From: Takakia lepidozioides
Lineage: Eukaryota; Streptophyta; Takakiopsida; Takakiales; Takakiaceae
Length of the DNA stretch: 64,000 nucleotides
NCBI GenBank assembly: GCA_030704615.1
Contig: CM060731.1
Span: forward strand, 47,554,001 to 47,618,000
Direction: 5' to 3'
Shown: in pieces, positions 1 to 10,340 of the stretch
Position numbering within the stretch: the first letter of the stretch is position 1
Layout: every line of letters starts with the position of its first letter
The notes under the pieces: model-generated
What the model saw: only the letters and a program-made list of their open reading frames with translations
What the model was told of the DNA's origin: nothing
The model's database searches: none
Program-made: the position numbers and the translations under genes

Positions 1-880
1 AGGTACCTTCTTCAACATATTTCACCCTGTTTTCCCTGCTACTATTTGCTTTGACAATTCTAGGCTGTCATTGTCAGCTGCTAGCAGCAAGGCAAGGATG
101 AATGCTTGATTTGTGCAGCGGCATGGATAGCTTAAGGAGTAGAGATAGAGTGTGGGTGACGCAGGGTGCTGGGCAATGGGCAAGACGTCTTTGTATAAAT
201 GTGAGTGAGCTTCCTATCCTCCTGGCTCTCATTTTTAGTGCACGTTTCTTTGTGAAGTATCTGACTTTGCCAACACAAACCAACCTGTTTGCTTTGGTTT
301 GTTTATGAGTCCATGGGATAGAAGTTACCATAAACAACACTGGCATTGGTTTTTCATATATGGTAGTAGATAATTCTCTTAATTGTTTCCACCTTAGCAC
401 GTTGCTCAGTGACCTTCCTTGGACGCTTTGGAGTATAGTGAGTGAGTGTCTCACAATGCAATGTTGGTTGGTGCATCTTATGCAAGAACTTGGAAAACAA
501 ACAGATGTCCTTGCTGTAGTGATTCTTAAAGCCATGCAAGCCTTAGTTTTTGATGGGTTGCAGATTGATGGAATACATGAGTAGTTAGAAGATTCGGTTG
601 AACACTTGTCAAAGTGTTATAGTTAGACAATATAATTCACATGAGAATATGTGACTATTTTATGTATTTTTAGATCGCGACAAAAATGATAATGATAAAT
701 AGATTGATAAATAGAAATGGTGTACAATCTCTTGGGTTTGCTCAGCTTGGCGCAGTTATGTCTTGCTGCCTTGTTCTGTTTGTATTATATATTATATTTC
801 ATTGTTGTAATAGACATGTATATGACTTCTATCATAGTCATAATAATGACTACATCTATTTTCACTCTCCAATGGTACTA
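1..880. other. No supportable gene
   Basis: Short open frames occur on both strands (the longest is about 150 codons on the minus strand). None has a recognisable domain or convincing splice sites, and they overlap each other antisense. Treated as non-coding, AT-rich intergenic DNA. Confidence 0.6.
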
Positions 881-883
881 CAC

Positions 884-1093
884 CACGTGGTGGAAATACA
901 AATATGTAAAAAAATAGCAATACACCCAAAAATTCACCCATCATGACACATGTCAATCTGCTGAGGGACCACGTGTAAAAACTGCAACGCGCCACGTGTA
1001 AAAACTGCAACGCGCCACGTGTTGCAACTGGATTAGCACGCCCGTAGTAGAGCGAACACTCTGCCACGTGTCATTTTCTGTATCGAGCACGTG
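884..1093. promoter_or_regulatory. Cluster of six G-boxes (CACGTG) with a 23-bp tandem repeat
   Basis: CACGTG occurs at 884-889 (inside the 12-bp palindrome 881-892), 970-975, 993-998, 1016-1021, 1065-1070 and 1088-1093. The middle three are carried by a 23-bp tandem repeat (about 969-1022). CACGTG is the core bound by plant bHLH and bZIP factors. The nearest coding-like ORF on the minus strand ends at 1243, so the cluster lies 3' of it. It could be part of a retrotransposon LTR or a promoter for something left of the window. The motif count is direct observation; function is inference. Confidence 0.55.
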
Positions 1094-1242
1094 TCACTCT
1101 GGCACAGCCGCTGACATGAACTACACTGTCCGTTCAGTCATTCAGTAAAGCCAGCGTGTATGACTACCCGCACAGCCGCTCAGGCGCCACGTCACAGCCA
1201 GCCTGGAGAGTCATATCTGCCATGTCACAACTGACTAGGCTT

Positions 1243-1923
1243 TTATGTCTTCAGAGTCAGGAAGTCGTAAATGGCTTCTATAACTGCATTTGCAGTCATA
1301 ACACAGAGACGTAAAAACCGCAATTTGTTGTAGTGAATGATCGGAGACTTAACAACAGTGCTTTGTAACCGCTTCATCTCTTCCACCAGCCCATTGTACA
1401 TCAACTCCGCCCAAGCCACATCCTCTCCCCTCAAGGCTTTCAGTATCTCCTCCGTGAATGATCTGCTAAGGTACTGTTGGTTCTGCTTCATGGCAAACAA
1501 AACGTTCAGTATTTGGCCAACTTCCCTTAACCCTGGGTACTCGGCCTTGGTGCAGGTGTATCCTTGAGTCTTAAAGAAACTCGCTTCTTGGAACAAATTC
1601 CCTATTTGCAATCTTGCCCTGTGCTCATCCGCATCCACACGACCCGATGGTAATTCAAACAGTTGCTGCAAGTACTGGGGAGTAATCTCTATATCTACTC
1701 CCCTCACCTGTGTAACTCCTGTCCGAGGCTCAAAGTTATGAATGAATTGAATCATGAACTTCCGATGATGCAAGGACCATTCCTTGCGTAGCAGCCCTTC
1801 CAATCGCAACTCCTTCAGCAGTTGCACTGCCTGTGGTGTAGCAATTGTTTGCTTCTGCAGAATCGTGGTGCTCTTCACCCTGATATCCTCCATTCCCCTA
1901 ATTCTCTTCATCCAGACAAACAA
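1243..1923 (-). CDS. Retrotransposon-associated ORF (plant 'putative transposon protein'-like), unassigned
   Basis: An open frame of about 226 codons with no internal stop lies downstream of the integrase, on the same strand as the Ty3 element at 3.1-6.4 kb. The centre contains V-R-G-V-D-I-E-I-T followed by Q-L-F-E-L-P and a D-A-D-E stretch. This pattern resembles the 'VRG.V.FS...I...LGL' core of plant transposon-associated proteins found in or near Ty3 elements. The first in-frame ATG encodes M-K-R-I-R, or a slightly upstream Met; the start is uncertain. No catalytic motif is visible. Most likely an extra ORF 3' of integrase, as some Tat/Athila-like elements carry, but a captured host gene is possible. 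Confidence 0.4.
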   Translation of the reverse strand: MFVWMKRIRGMEDIRVKSTTILQKQTIATPQAVQLLKELRLEGLLRKEWSLHHRKFMIQFIHNFEPRTGVTQVRGVDIEITPQYLQQLFELPSGRVDADEHRARLQIGNLFQEASFFKTQGYTCTKAEYPGLREVGQILNVLFAMKQNQQYLSRSFTEEILKALRGEDVAWAELMYNGLVEEMKRLQSTVVKSPIIHYNKLRFLRLCVMTANAVIEAIYDFLTLKT

Positions 1924-2517
1924 GAAGGCCTTGTTTGGAATAGCTGTAGGAAAGCTTGCAGGGCGTAGAGTATAAAGGTATGGTTTGCACAGAAAGGAAC
2001 AGGCAAATGAGTGTAAGCATGTGGGGCTTGCAGATAGTGAGTGAGTGAGAATGTCCTTTCAACCCGTCCATCCTTGTGCCACTGCGTAAGAAGTAAAGCT
2101 AACATATAGTCTATAATATCCGCCATAGCTACAAAGCTATAGCTTTGATTGCCCCTTCCGTTGAGACACTGGTTATTCAGAGCAACCCCGACTCTTCCGC
2201 TCATAACTTTTCTAACTTCTTGTTCTTGTTTCTTGGAGGAAATTCACGTTTCTGATTGGCTGTTGCCTCCTCGGGTAACGTCTAAATTTTATCCCCATCT
2301 GCTCACATTTCCACTTGGAATGCCCACTAGGACAGCACATGTGGCAAAGGTCCCCCTATGCGGTACGCGTAAAGGGTCCTTGGATGCATTAATGAGCCCA
2401 CAATTAATTTCGGCTGCTGTACCGGGTAGGTACTTTGACGGCCCAGTTTGTCTTTTTGCATGATAACACCCGCTATTGCAGTACATGCAATGCGAAGTGA
2501 TTTGCCCCTTAGGCCAC

Positions 2518-2535
2518 GTGTTTGAATTCAAACAC
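2518..2535. repeat. 18-bp perfect palindrome overlapping a G-box
   Basis: GTGTTTGAATTCAAACAC reads identically on both strands. Its left end overlaps CACGTG at 2515-2520. No associated gene is evident. Confidence 0.6.
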
Positions 2536-2670
2536 TCTCCCGTCTCCCTCTGTCCGCGTGGCTTTTTCTCCAAGTTTGACTCCCAAGCTGACCTTACACT
2601 TACCGGCCACTTTTCTGACGTTAACCCGCGTCCACCTGTCACTGACCCTATGGACTGTGCAATCCGCGTA

Positions 2671-2790
2671 GGCTGTGTTGGGCTGTGATAAGCTGTGTCA
2701 AACTGTGGTGAGCTGTGATAGGCTGTGTGACGCTGTGGTGGGCTGTGATAAGCTGTGTCACACTGTGGTGACCTGTGAAAACTGTGTGAA
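2671..2790. repeat. Minisatellite, 12 units of a 10-bp repeat
   Basis: From 2671 every 10-bp block has the form NNCTGTGNNN (for example ggctgtgata, agctgtgtca, aactgtggtg), and the blocks are ordered with a 30-bp higher-order pattern. On the minus strand this reads as a tandem run containing T-A-Y-H-S, which is a translation artefact. It lies between the integrase and the downstream ORF of the Ty3 element. Confidence 0.85.
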
Positions 2791-3079
2791 CACCCATGTT
2801 CTCCGCTCAAGCCATACACATTTGGCTTTACGACAAGTGCTTCATGCTCCATTGGTGTTACCGGTTAGTCCGTGACTGCTTCTGTGTTTCAAAATGCAAA
2901 TCATGTTGCAATGGTTTATCATGGATACCACAGTATCCCTTCAACTTATTGGCATTGACTCTTCCCAGCATCTCTTTGTTAATGGTCTGTAACATGGCTG
3001 TGTTGTTATCATACATCTTCTGTATGACATAAGGTCCTTTCCATGGTGACTTAAGCTTAGAAGCTTTAATCTTCCCCTT

Positions 3080-4012
3080 CTATTGCAACCACATAACCAA
3101 ATCTCTCGTCTTAAAAGTTTTCAATTTACCTTCATCAAATTGATCCTTCCTCTTCATCCGAATCTTGGTCATGTTATCTGCTGCATCAGCACGTACTTCT
3201 TCCACATGGTATAATTCATGTTTCTTGAATTTAATTGAATCTTCCAATTCCATTCTTCTTCCCCATTCCGTTCTCATAGTAGGTAATAAGAATTCCACTG
3301 GAAGTAAAGCTTCCATACCATAAACTAATTGGAATGGTGTATACTTGATAGTGACTTTATATGAAGTCATGTGTGACCACAAAGCTGTCAGCAGCTTTGT
3401 ATCCCAATCTGTTATGTTTGCATTGACTATCTTAGCCAAGATAGTACATAGTATTTTGTTGGTGGCCTCTGCCTGCCCATTGCCCTGTGGGTAATAGGTT
3501 GTACTCTTCTTGTGCATAATCATGAACTCTTTAGTCAATAATTCTATGGTCTCATTAATGAAGTGATTTCCCTGGTCACTGATAAATTCCAAGGGACAGC
3601 CAAATCTTGTAAGTATGTTCTCATACATGAACCTTGTTGTAGACTTAGCTGTGTTGTCCCTCAGAGCCTTAGCTTCCATCCACTTTGTAGTATAATCAGT
3701 GGCTGTGATTATATACTTGTTTTGTGTATTTCTGGTTGGTGGGTTTATTGGTCCAACAAAGTCCAGTCCCCATTTCTGAAATGGTTCAGTAGGCATCGTC
3801 GGATGCAAAGCCATCTTTCCAGATCTTTGCAAAGGTCCTAGCCTCTGACACTCATCACAACTCTTGCAATACTTGTGCACATCTTTGAACAGAGTAGGCC
3901 ACCAGTAACCTGCAAGTAATATTTTTCTGCTGGTAGTCTCATCTCCAAAATGACCTCCAGCCACTCTTTTATGAACTTCTTCCAAAACTTTATTTACTTC
4001 ATGGTGGTACAA
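3080..4012 (-). CDS. Ty3 integrase fragment (zinc-binding domain plus DDE core)
   Basis: About 310 residues. The N-terminus has the histidine pair and C-K-S-C-D-E-C of the HHCC zinc domain, then the core. The catalytic triad is present: Asp in L-D-F-V-G-P, Asp in S-D-Q-G-N, Glu in Q-A-E-A-T-N. The C-terminal part (V-Y-G-M-E-A-L-L-P-V-E) is typical of plant Ty3 integrases. The frame ends near 3080 without an obvious chromodomain. Integrase inserts element cDNA into the host genome; this copy is split from the RT frame and cannot be translated as a normal polyprotein. Confidence 0.9.
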   Translation of the reverse strand: MYHHEVNKVLEEVHKRVAGGHFGDETTSRKILLAGYWWPTLFKDVHKYCKSCDECQRLGPLQRSGKMALHPTMPTEPFQKWGLDFVGPINPPTRNTQNKYIITATDYTTKWMEAKALRDNTAKSTTRFMYENILTRFGCPLEFISDQGNHFINETIELLTKEFMIMHKKSTTYYPQGNGQAEATNKILCTILAKIVNANITDWDTKLLTALWSHMTSYKVTIKYTPFQLVYGMEALLPVEFLLPTMRTEWGRRMELEDSIKFKKHELYHVEEVRADAADNMTKIRMKRKDQFDEGKLKTFKTRDLVMWLQ

Positions 4013-4127
4013 GCATCGTTTAAGAACTCTCAGGTCCTAGCTTATACAATCTGCCACCTATCATAGTGTAGGGTAAAGCCTTGATAACTATTCTCTTCCT
4101 CTGTTCTTGCCCATAACTGGGTGGGCA

Positions 4128-4630
4128 CTAACCATGAGTAAGGTAGTATCTGATTGGCCACTGCCAATCTAACCAATCATTTGCACTTCCCTGCACCTCC
4201 ACTGCAAATAGACTCGCATCAGGTAGTTGGTCGTCTACTCCCGTGGCGGGCTCTCTTGTTGATAGGCGTGACAAGTGATCTGCCACAAGATGCAAACGGC
4301 CAAGCTTGTAAACAACTTCGAATTCAAATTTGTGCAAGATTATTAACCATCTTGCTATCCTGTCACTTATCAAAGGCTTGTTCACCAGATAAATCAAAGC
4401 CTGATGATCCATATAAAACATAAACTTCCTTCCCAATAGGTAATGCCTGAATTTCTTGACTGCATAAATCATTGCCAATGCTTCTCTTTCAGTGTAGCTA
4501 TAGTTCATTTCAGCACTGTTCAACAACCTGCTAGCATAATACACAAGTGAATCTATGTTTCCTGTGATATTTTGGGCTAACACAGCTCCCAATGCTTCTC
4601 CTGAGGCATCACAGTGTACATGACATACTA
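4128..4630 (-). CDS. Ty3 RNase H fragment
   Basis: Open from 4592 to 4128, with the C-D-A-S-G-E catalytic-Asp segment readable just upstream (about 4600-4625). Downstream are Y-T-E-R-E-A-L-A (catalytic Glu), F-Y-M-D-H-Q-A-L (catalytic Asp) and the terminal V-A-D-H-L-S-R-L, which marks the end of RNase H before the integrase spacer. It degrades the RNA strand during element replication. A frameshift separates it from the RT thumb at about 4635. Confidence 0.88.
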
Positions 4631-4634
4631 CATG

Positions 4635-5784
4635 TCAGTGAGGGTTAATCAGCACAGGTGTAGTTGTTACTGACAATGTAAGTTCCTCAAAAGCCCGTTG
4701 ACATTCAGCTGTCCATGTAAACACTGCATCCTTCTTCAAAAGCTTGCTCAATGGAGCTGCCATCTTTGCATATCGTTTAACAAACCTTCTATAATAAGTA
4801 GTTTGTCCAAGGAACCTCCTCAAACCCTTCACGTTACTTGGTGGTGGTGAGGCTTTAATAGCCTTTGTCTTTCTAGGATCCACAAGCAGTCCCTTCTTAC
4901 ACACATGTGTCCCAGTAGTACCCCTGAGTTGACACACACTTTTCCGGATTCAGTCCAAGACCTCTCATCCTGCATCTGGCCAAACATAACTCCAACTTCA
5001 GCAAGTGCTCATTCTTAGAGCTGTACACACTGAAGTCATCTAAAAACACTTGCATGAAATCATCCAAATACTCATGGAAGGATTCACTTATCACTCTCTG
5101 AAATGTTGCTGGTGCATTACAAAGTCCAAAAGGCATGACTTTGTATGCATATGCACCCCAGTCTGTGATAAAAGCTATCTTCCCCTGGTCTTCTTCCACC
5201 ACTTGCACTTGGTTATACCCACTGAAGCCATCCATGAATGAGTACATCTCATGGCTTGCCATAGTGTCCAGTACAGCTTCTGTGAATGGCAAAGGAAATG
5301 GATCTTTCTTTGTACAAGCATTCAACTTCTTATAGTTCACACAAACTCTCAGTTTGCCATTCTTCTTGGGAACTATCACAATGGGTGATAACCAAGTTGT
5401 ATATTCTATTAGGTATATGAATTTAGCCTCAGCCAACTTCCTAATCTCTTCCCCAACCTTCTGTGCATAGTTAGGATTCATCCTGTACCTAGCCTGTTTG
5501 ATTGGTACCGACCCTGGTTCCAGTTCAATCTTATGCTGACAAATCTCATGTGGTATCCCTTTCATATCCTCATAGCTCCAAGCAAATACATCTTTGTATT
5601 TGATAAACATGCTCTTAGCTTCCTCAAAGAATTCTGGCTCCAAGTCAGCCCCTACTTTCACCATTCTTGGTTCCTCCTCAGTTCCCACATTCACGTCTCG
5701 CACCTGCTCTTCAGCTGTGATTGTCCATCTAGCCACTACTTCATCCTGTAAACTCACAGTGGCTGGTTCTTCTAGGATTTCCAT
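4635..5784 (-). CDS. Ty3 reverse transcriptase fragment (palm, fingers and thumb)
   Basis: The frame 5784-4897 contains the RT core: K-K-N-G-K-L-R-V-C-V-N-Y, M-D-G-F-S-G-Y, the M-P-F-G-L-C-N-A-P-A-T-F-Q block and the catalytic V-F-L-D-D-F (an F/YxDD variant). A second frame, 4937-4635, carries the thumb/connection region (L-R-R-F-L-G-Q-T-T-Y-Y-R-R-F). The two frames overlap near 4900-4935, so one frameshift separates them. The usual Asp of L-D-x-x-S-G-Y is present as M-D-G-F. RT would copy the element RNA to cDNA. Confidence 0.9.
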
Positions 5785-6449
5785 TTCTCCCTCTCTTTCC
5801 TCATAGAAATGTGGTGGTAACTACTTGTTTCCCCCTCAATTGGTGTTGCTGTTACTGCACCACAACAGATATCTTTAAAACAACTCAGGCCTCCCAGTTG
5901 CACTGCAACCTGCTCCCACTCTGGGTGCGCAACAAACATGATAGCTTCCTGCTCCTCATCAAGTCCTCCCCTCCAGTCATACTCTCTGACTCCACGAGGT
6001 CTTCTGGTAGCAGGTAGCCTACTAGATTTCTTAGTGGTGACTTGTATCTTGTGCTTCCCATCATGCACAGTCAGTAACTGGGAATTCCAATCATGGAATA
6101 CCCTGGCCTGTTTCAGCCATGGTCGACCCAGCAATAAGGAATAAGCTTCCATAACATCATCCATTTTCAACACAGTCACTGTGATCTTACAGACCATCTT
6201 CTGAATCTGTATCTTAACTCCTCTTATCAAGCCTAATGGCTGTACACTCCTTGGATCTGCCATTGTTACTGTAAATGGGGCTGGTTTCATGTTACTTAGG
6301 CCAAGCTTCTGCCTTAATTGGTCTATCATAATACTCACTCTGAGCCTCCATCTATCAGTACAATTCCTCGTGTGCCTGTGCCTCCGACATAAAAAATCAT
6401 CATTCAAATTTTTTTGATCAAGGAACCTTTGGTTTATCCTTTTCACCAT
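5772..6449 (-). CDS. Ty3 aspartic protease region, frameshifted at the active site
   Basis: About 225 codons. The region after the active site (I-M-I-D-Q-L-R-Q-K-L-G-L and Y-S-L-L-L-G-R-P-W) is the conserved protease flap and C-terminal part. The active-site segment I-D-G-G-S reads in a neighbouring frame just upstream (about 6345-6360), so an indel lies within the protease. D-G-G-S replaces the usual D-S/T-G, a variant seen in some plant Ty3 elements. The last part of this frame (K-E-R-E-K-W-K-S) leads to the RT frame. Confidence 0.8.
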   Translation of the reverse strand: MVKRINQRFLDQKNLNDDFLCRRHRHTRNCTDRWRLRVSIMIDQLRQKLGLSNMKPAPFTVTMADPRSVQPLGLIRGVKIQIQKMVCKITVTVLKMDDVMEAYSLLLGRPWLKQARVFHDWNSQLLTVHDGKHKIQVTTKKSSRLPATRRPRGVREYDWRGGLDEEQEAIMFVAHPEWEQVAVQLGGLSCFKDICCGAVTATPIEGETSSYHHISMRKEREKWKS

Positions 6450-8330
6450 TAACGATTAAATCACATTTGCCTCCAAATGATTTTGGTTCGCTTTGAGACT
6501 TGGCCAGTATATTCAATGTACCATGGAAGAGGTCTTAGAGTAATATGAGATCAATCGAAATTCGTTCAATGGGCCAACGGATGGTTGCCCATCCAAATGA
6601 TTTTCGTTCGCTTTGAGACTTGGCCAGTGTGTTCAATGTTAGGTCCCAATGTAATATGAGATGAATCGAAATTCGTTCGATGGGCCAATGAGGCGTTCAG
6701 TTGTCATCTGGTTTGTTCATTGCGGAAAAAAAAAATCCTGCAATGCGTGCACGACTATTGCACCCATTGAACGGATGTGGTTGAAGCCCTTCTTTTGCCC
6801 GCATGTGCTTGAACATGTGCGCGACACATGTGCAGAGACACAACAGACGAATAAATCATTTGCCTCCCCATCGACACCAAGCCATTCCATAATATAATTG
6901 AATTTAAATTAATTTTAAGCCAATAAATAGGTTTGCACTGCCTTTCATTGGGGGTTTCTGACACGTATCGATTTTGTTTTTGGCTCAATTTTGTTTTGCG
7001 GCTTCAAGCATCCCACTGCTACCCCCCCGCCAAAATTTGGACCAATAAAAAATGCCCCAAAAAAAAAATGTTTTCTTCGTTCACTATTGCAGAACTCTCT
7101 ATGAAGAGTGCATGAAGTAGAGCACAAATCAAGTTTGGAGTGCAAAACGGGCAAGAAACTGTGGTTTTGAGTCCAAATGAATTTTGATCGCTCCCAAATT
7201 TGGCACGCACATTGCATATGGAGTCATTACACACCCCATTCAAAAATGGAATGGAACAAAAAACATGAGCACGCGAAACGCAGTCCAACAGGTCCCAAAG
7301 TAATAGCAGATCCAACAGAATACATTCAATGGGTGAACGGATGGTTGCAATGGCTCAACGGATGGTTGACCATCGAAATGATTTTGGTTCGCTTTGAGAC
7401 TTAGCAGTATGTTCAATGTACCATGGAAGAGATCTCAAAGACGTGTAAGAGGGCATGTAAAAGACACTTGCAAAGTTTCGGAGCAATAAAATATCATTTC
7501 ATCGTTCACCCTTTCATCCAATTTTGAATTGAACTGGATTTTTACTAAATAAAATGATTTAGATGGCATAGGATTGTGGGGCGCAATGAGTGTGGGGCGC
7601 AATGATTTTGTTTTTGGCTTGATTTTATTCTTTGAGTTGAACCCTCACACCACCACATCCTTGCCAAAAAATGTACCAAAGAAAAATGTTTGGAAAAAAA
7701 CGTTCATCCTTTGCTCTATGCTCACTATTGCAAAACTCTCTATGACGAGTGCATGAAGTTGAAGATAATTTCACCTTGGAGTGCAAATGAGGGAATAAAA
7801 TGTGTTTTGGATGCAGACGATGTCTGTTCATGGTGATATTTTGCATGCAACTCTTCATGTTGTTATTAAGCATATGACTTCAGAATGGAATTAAAAACAA
7901 TTCATGTGCAGGCGAAAGGTTGTTTATCCTTATGAATTTGAATAACCCATTCAAACAACTTTGTTGAAGTTCAACTTTGGTCCATATGTGCTTAAGTACG
8001 TACAAATCACGTACAGAAAGTTGCAAGCGAAGAAATAATCATTTGCCCCCCGAACGACTCGTTAAACCTTTCAACCAATTTTCAATCATGAATCATTTAA
8101 TAGGAGAACTATTGGTTTACCCTTAGAATCATTTTAGATTGACCTCATACTTGTCCGCTACCTTAAAGAGGACATGTACAAGACACTCCCAAAGTTTCAA
8201 ATCAATCTAAAATCATTTGGTAGAGGAACGATTGGTTCACCCATTGACCCGGTGTACACTGTCACTCTTCAAGATTCGTGGGTGTGGTGCTTGATTATCC
8301 CATATGATGGACCCAGGTGCCATGGCCAAG
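6400..8330. repeat. Block of diverged non-coding direct repeats
   Basis: Several related segments recur. A block containing ttcgctttgagacttggcca and a following caatgt occurs near 6473-6540, 6593-6640 and 7372-7440. A block containing tcactattgcaraactctct occurs near 7081-7150 and 7729-7795. The flanking stretches 6950-7150 and 7590-7790 are also alike overall. A third motif, cattggttcaccca-like, recurs near 6420, 7505, 8110 and 8225. No domain-bearing ORF is visible. Probably the degenerate interior or LTR of a non-autonomous element, or an ageing satellite. Confidence 0.6.
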
Positions 8331-8412
8331 TAACAAACCATTAAAACATTATGGTACGAGACAAACACAATTGAAAACAATATTTATTCAAACATGATGT
8401 ACAGTCAGAGAT

Positions 8413-9923
8413 CTACAAGTTTCTATCCATCCTCCAACAATTTTTGGGCTCAGGCCAATTGAATAGCCCCGTCATGAAATGCTTCACAACATTTTCTAGT
8501 TTGTACCGCAACTCTACTGTGTCTACATACAAGTTTTTCAGAGCCGAAGCAAAATAAGTTCCAGTAGACATATCGTTGAACATGCTTGCATTGAATGTGT
8601 TACCCCCATTTATTGCCTGGGCTATCTTCCCAATTGCAAAGGTCTCTGATGGCACGGTTAGAGGGGGGCCTACGAGGTGTGCCATCTGAGTGGTTGTTGG
8701 CTACGTTATGAACAATTGCAATTTCAGGTGCAATCCACCATCTATGTGCGAGAGTCTTTATCATCTTGTCTCTGCTCTCGAAAATGTACAACGTGGTTTT
8801 TGGGTCATCCGTCGTGGAGGCCATCCCCCAATCGCATACCCCGATGTACACATCTTCAGACCCTTGTGGAAAATGCAACAAGATGATTGTAGGGGGACAT
8901 GTTGTTGTGCAAGAGGTGGTGATTATGGACGTTGAGCATGATGTGCAAAAGCGCCCATGCCAATTGGGTGCGATTCTGTCGGAATCGAACCAGTCGGTTG
9001 ACCTCCTGCATTTCCTGCTCCGTCCCCCGTCGTTCCATTAACTCCATGTTATCCCGACCATTTCCCCATTTCCTGTCAATACTCAACCATAATCGTATGG
9101 TCCCCCCATTCCACCAATGTGTGTAACCTTCATTTTGACGTGGATGCAACGCAAAATACTTTATGATGCCGAAATGATGGAACTTTACAGCCAACGCCTC
9201 ATTGTTATGTTGGACTTTGGCAAGCTCAGCATTTGTTTCCTTGGGCATTTTCCCTGCTAGCTCCCAAGATGGAGAAATGAATTGATCCCCAACAATTCTA
9301 ACCCTCCGAATTGTACCATACCCTCCCTGTTTGGGCGCGTCGAGTTGTTGTACCTGTGCGTTTGTGAATATGTATCTCACGTTCAATGCCGCATCCGCGG
9401 ACGAGGACCCTACCTTCCATGGGAGTGGTTTTGTATGTCATTTGGCGTGGGTCTTTGCCATGTCAGACCACCAATCCACAAGCACAAACAACTCCTCCTC
9501 CGAAGTTGGCATGCGACCTTCAGCTACAGGTGTTCTCGTAACAAACTTGTCCATGGTTTGCCTCAGATTCCATGTGACATCATGGGCCCGGTTCTCCATC
9601 CATTTCGTGAACTAGAACTTCGCCCTGTCCTCCTCTCATTCATCCCCGGCCAAAGCCTCCATCATTCTCATCTCCACATTGTGCTGGAATCTAAGGAACC
9701 CCTCATTCCCATGTCGGACATACAAAAGATTCAAACGCATTATGTCATTGTTTTTCAAATAATCCAGCACTACTTGCTTTACCACCTTCGCGGCCTCTAC
9801 GCTTGGATAGTTTTTTTTGTTGATCTGACTATCCCGTTCATGTGCATTTTTACGCTTCTTACCTTTACGTCCACTTCCCGATGAACCCCCTGACACTGCG
9901 TTCGAAGCAACGTTTCCGGACAT
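8413..9923 (-). pseudogene. Broken gene for a protein-kinase-like fold
   Basis: One minus-strand reading frame can be followed from ATG 9923 to about 8880, with in-frame stops TGA 9636-9638, TAG 9612-9614 and a TGA near 9443; frameshifts near 8870 and 8670 carry it to a stop at 8413. The N-terminus is Ser/Gly-rich and basic (G-R-K-G-K-K-R-K). The kinase-like part has a glycine loop (G-G-Y-G-T-I, about 9300), a catalytic-loop equivalent H-N-N-M-S-P-Y-N (about 8885-8907) where H-R-D is expected, C-D-W-G-M (about 8825-8833) in place of DFG, R-W-W-I-A-P-E (about 8722-8742) and T-F-A-I-G-K-I in the subdomain IX position. No close named family is recognised. It could be a host kinase or a gene carried by a mobile element. 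The frame stays open as far as 10139 upstream of the ATG, so the true start is uncertain. Confidence 0.6.
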
Positions 9924-10104
9924 AATGAAAGTACTCTGCGGAATAGACGCGGCTTCGTAACGGAAAACTAAAACCAGACTATTGATAACCTTATATACTA
10001 GCAGACCAATTTCCTCACCCTCTATTGGTATAGTACCCAAAGCAAACTCTCCCGCAGTCCCAAAAAAAAAAGGCAAAAACTCCTCCCCTACACAAATCCA
10101 CTTC

Positions 10105-10121
10105 CCCCCCCCCCCCCCCCA
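10105..10121. repeat. Poly-C tract
   Basis: A run of about 15 cytosines lies upstream of the kinase-like pseudogene; another C-run occurs at about 10350-10363 at the start of the hairpin array. Confidence 0.8.
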
Positions 10122-10340
10122 ACGCTCAGTCCTGGCCACCGAAGTTCAAACTCCAAGAAGCCCCAAAACCGCACTCACATAAAGGGAAAAAAATGGGTTG
10201 GGAATGAGGGGTAGGCCCTTATATACTGCCTGGAGAGGCTTGGCGCGCGACCGCCTCTGCTGCCCATTCACGCCTCATCACGTGTCTAGGGAGCGGTCGC
10301 ACCTATGGGTGGTCGCAGCTAATAACAAAACAAAAAAAAT

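Larger units (their letters stand above)
3080..6400 (-). mobile_element. Decayed Ty3-type LTR retrotransposon, 5'-truncated
   Basis: On the minus strand, domains run in the order protease, reverse transcriptase, RNase H, integrase, which is the Ty3 (Metaviridae-like) order. Frames break between domains near 6340, 5780, 4900, 4600 and 4030, so no full polyprotein remains. No gag is visible upstream of the protease; the sequence there changes to diverged non-coding repeats near 6400. I could not identify a matching LTR pair, and the 5' LTR appears to be missing. Tracts of the RT and integrase stay open for 300 codons, so inactivation looks fairly recent. Confidence 0.9.

Noticed and set aside
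74-535. 153-codon minus-strand ORF at the left edge
   Set aside because: Overlaps several other frames, no domain, and unlike its surroundings in no clear way.
2289-2852. 187-codon minus-strand ORF with a tandem Y-H-S-P repeat
   Set aside because: The repeat arises from the 10-bp minisatellite; the rest shows no domain.
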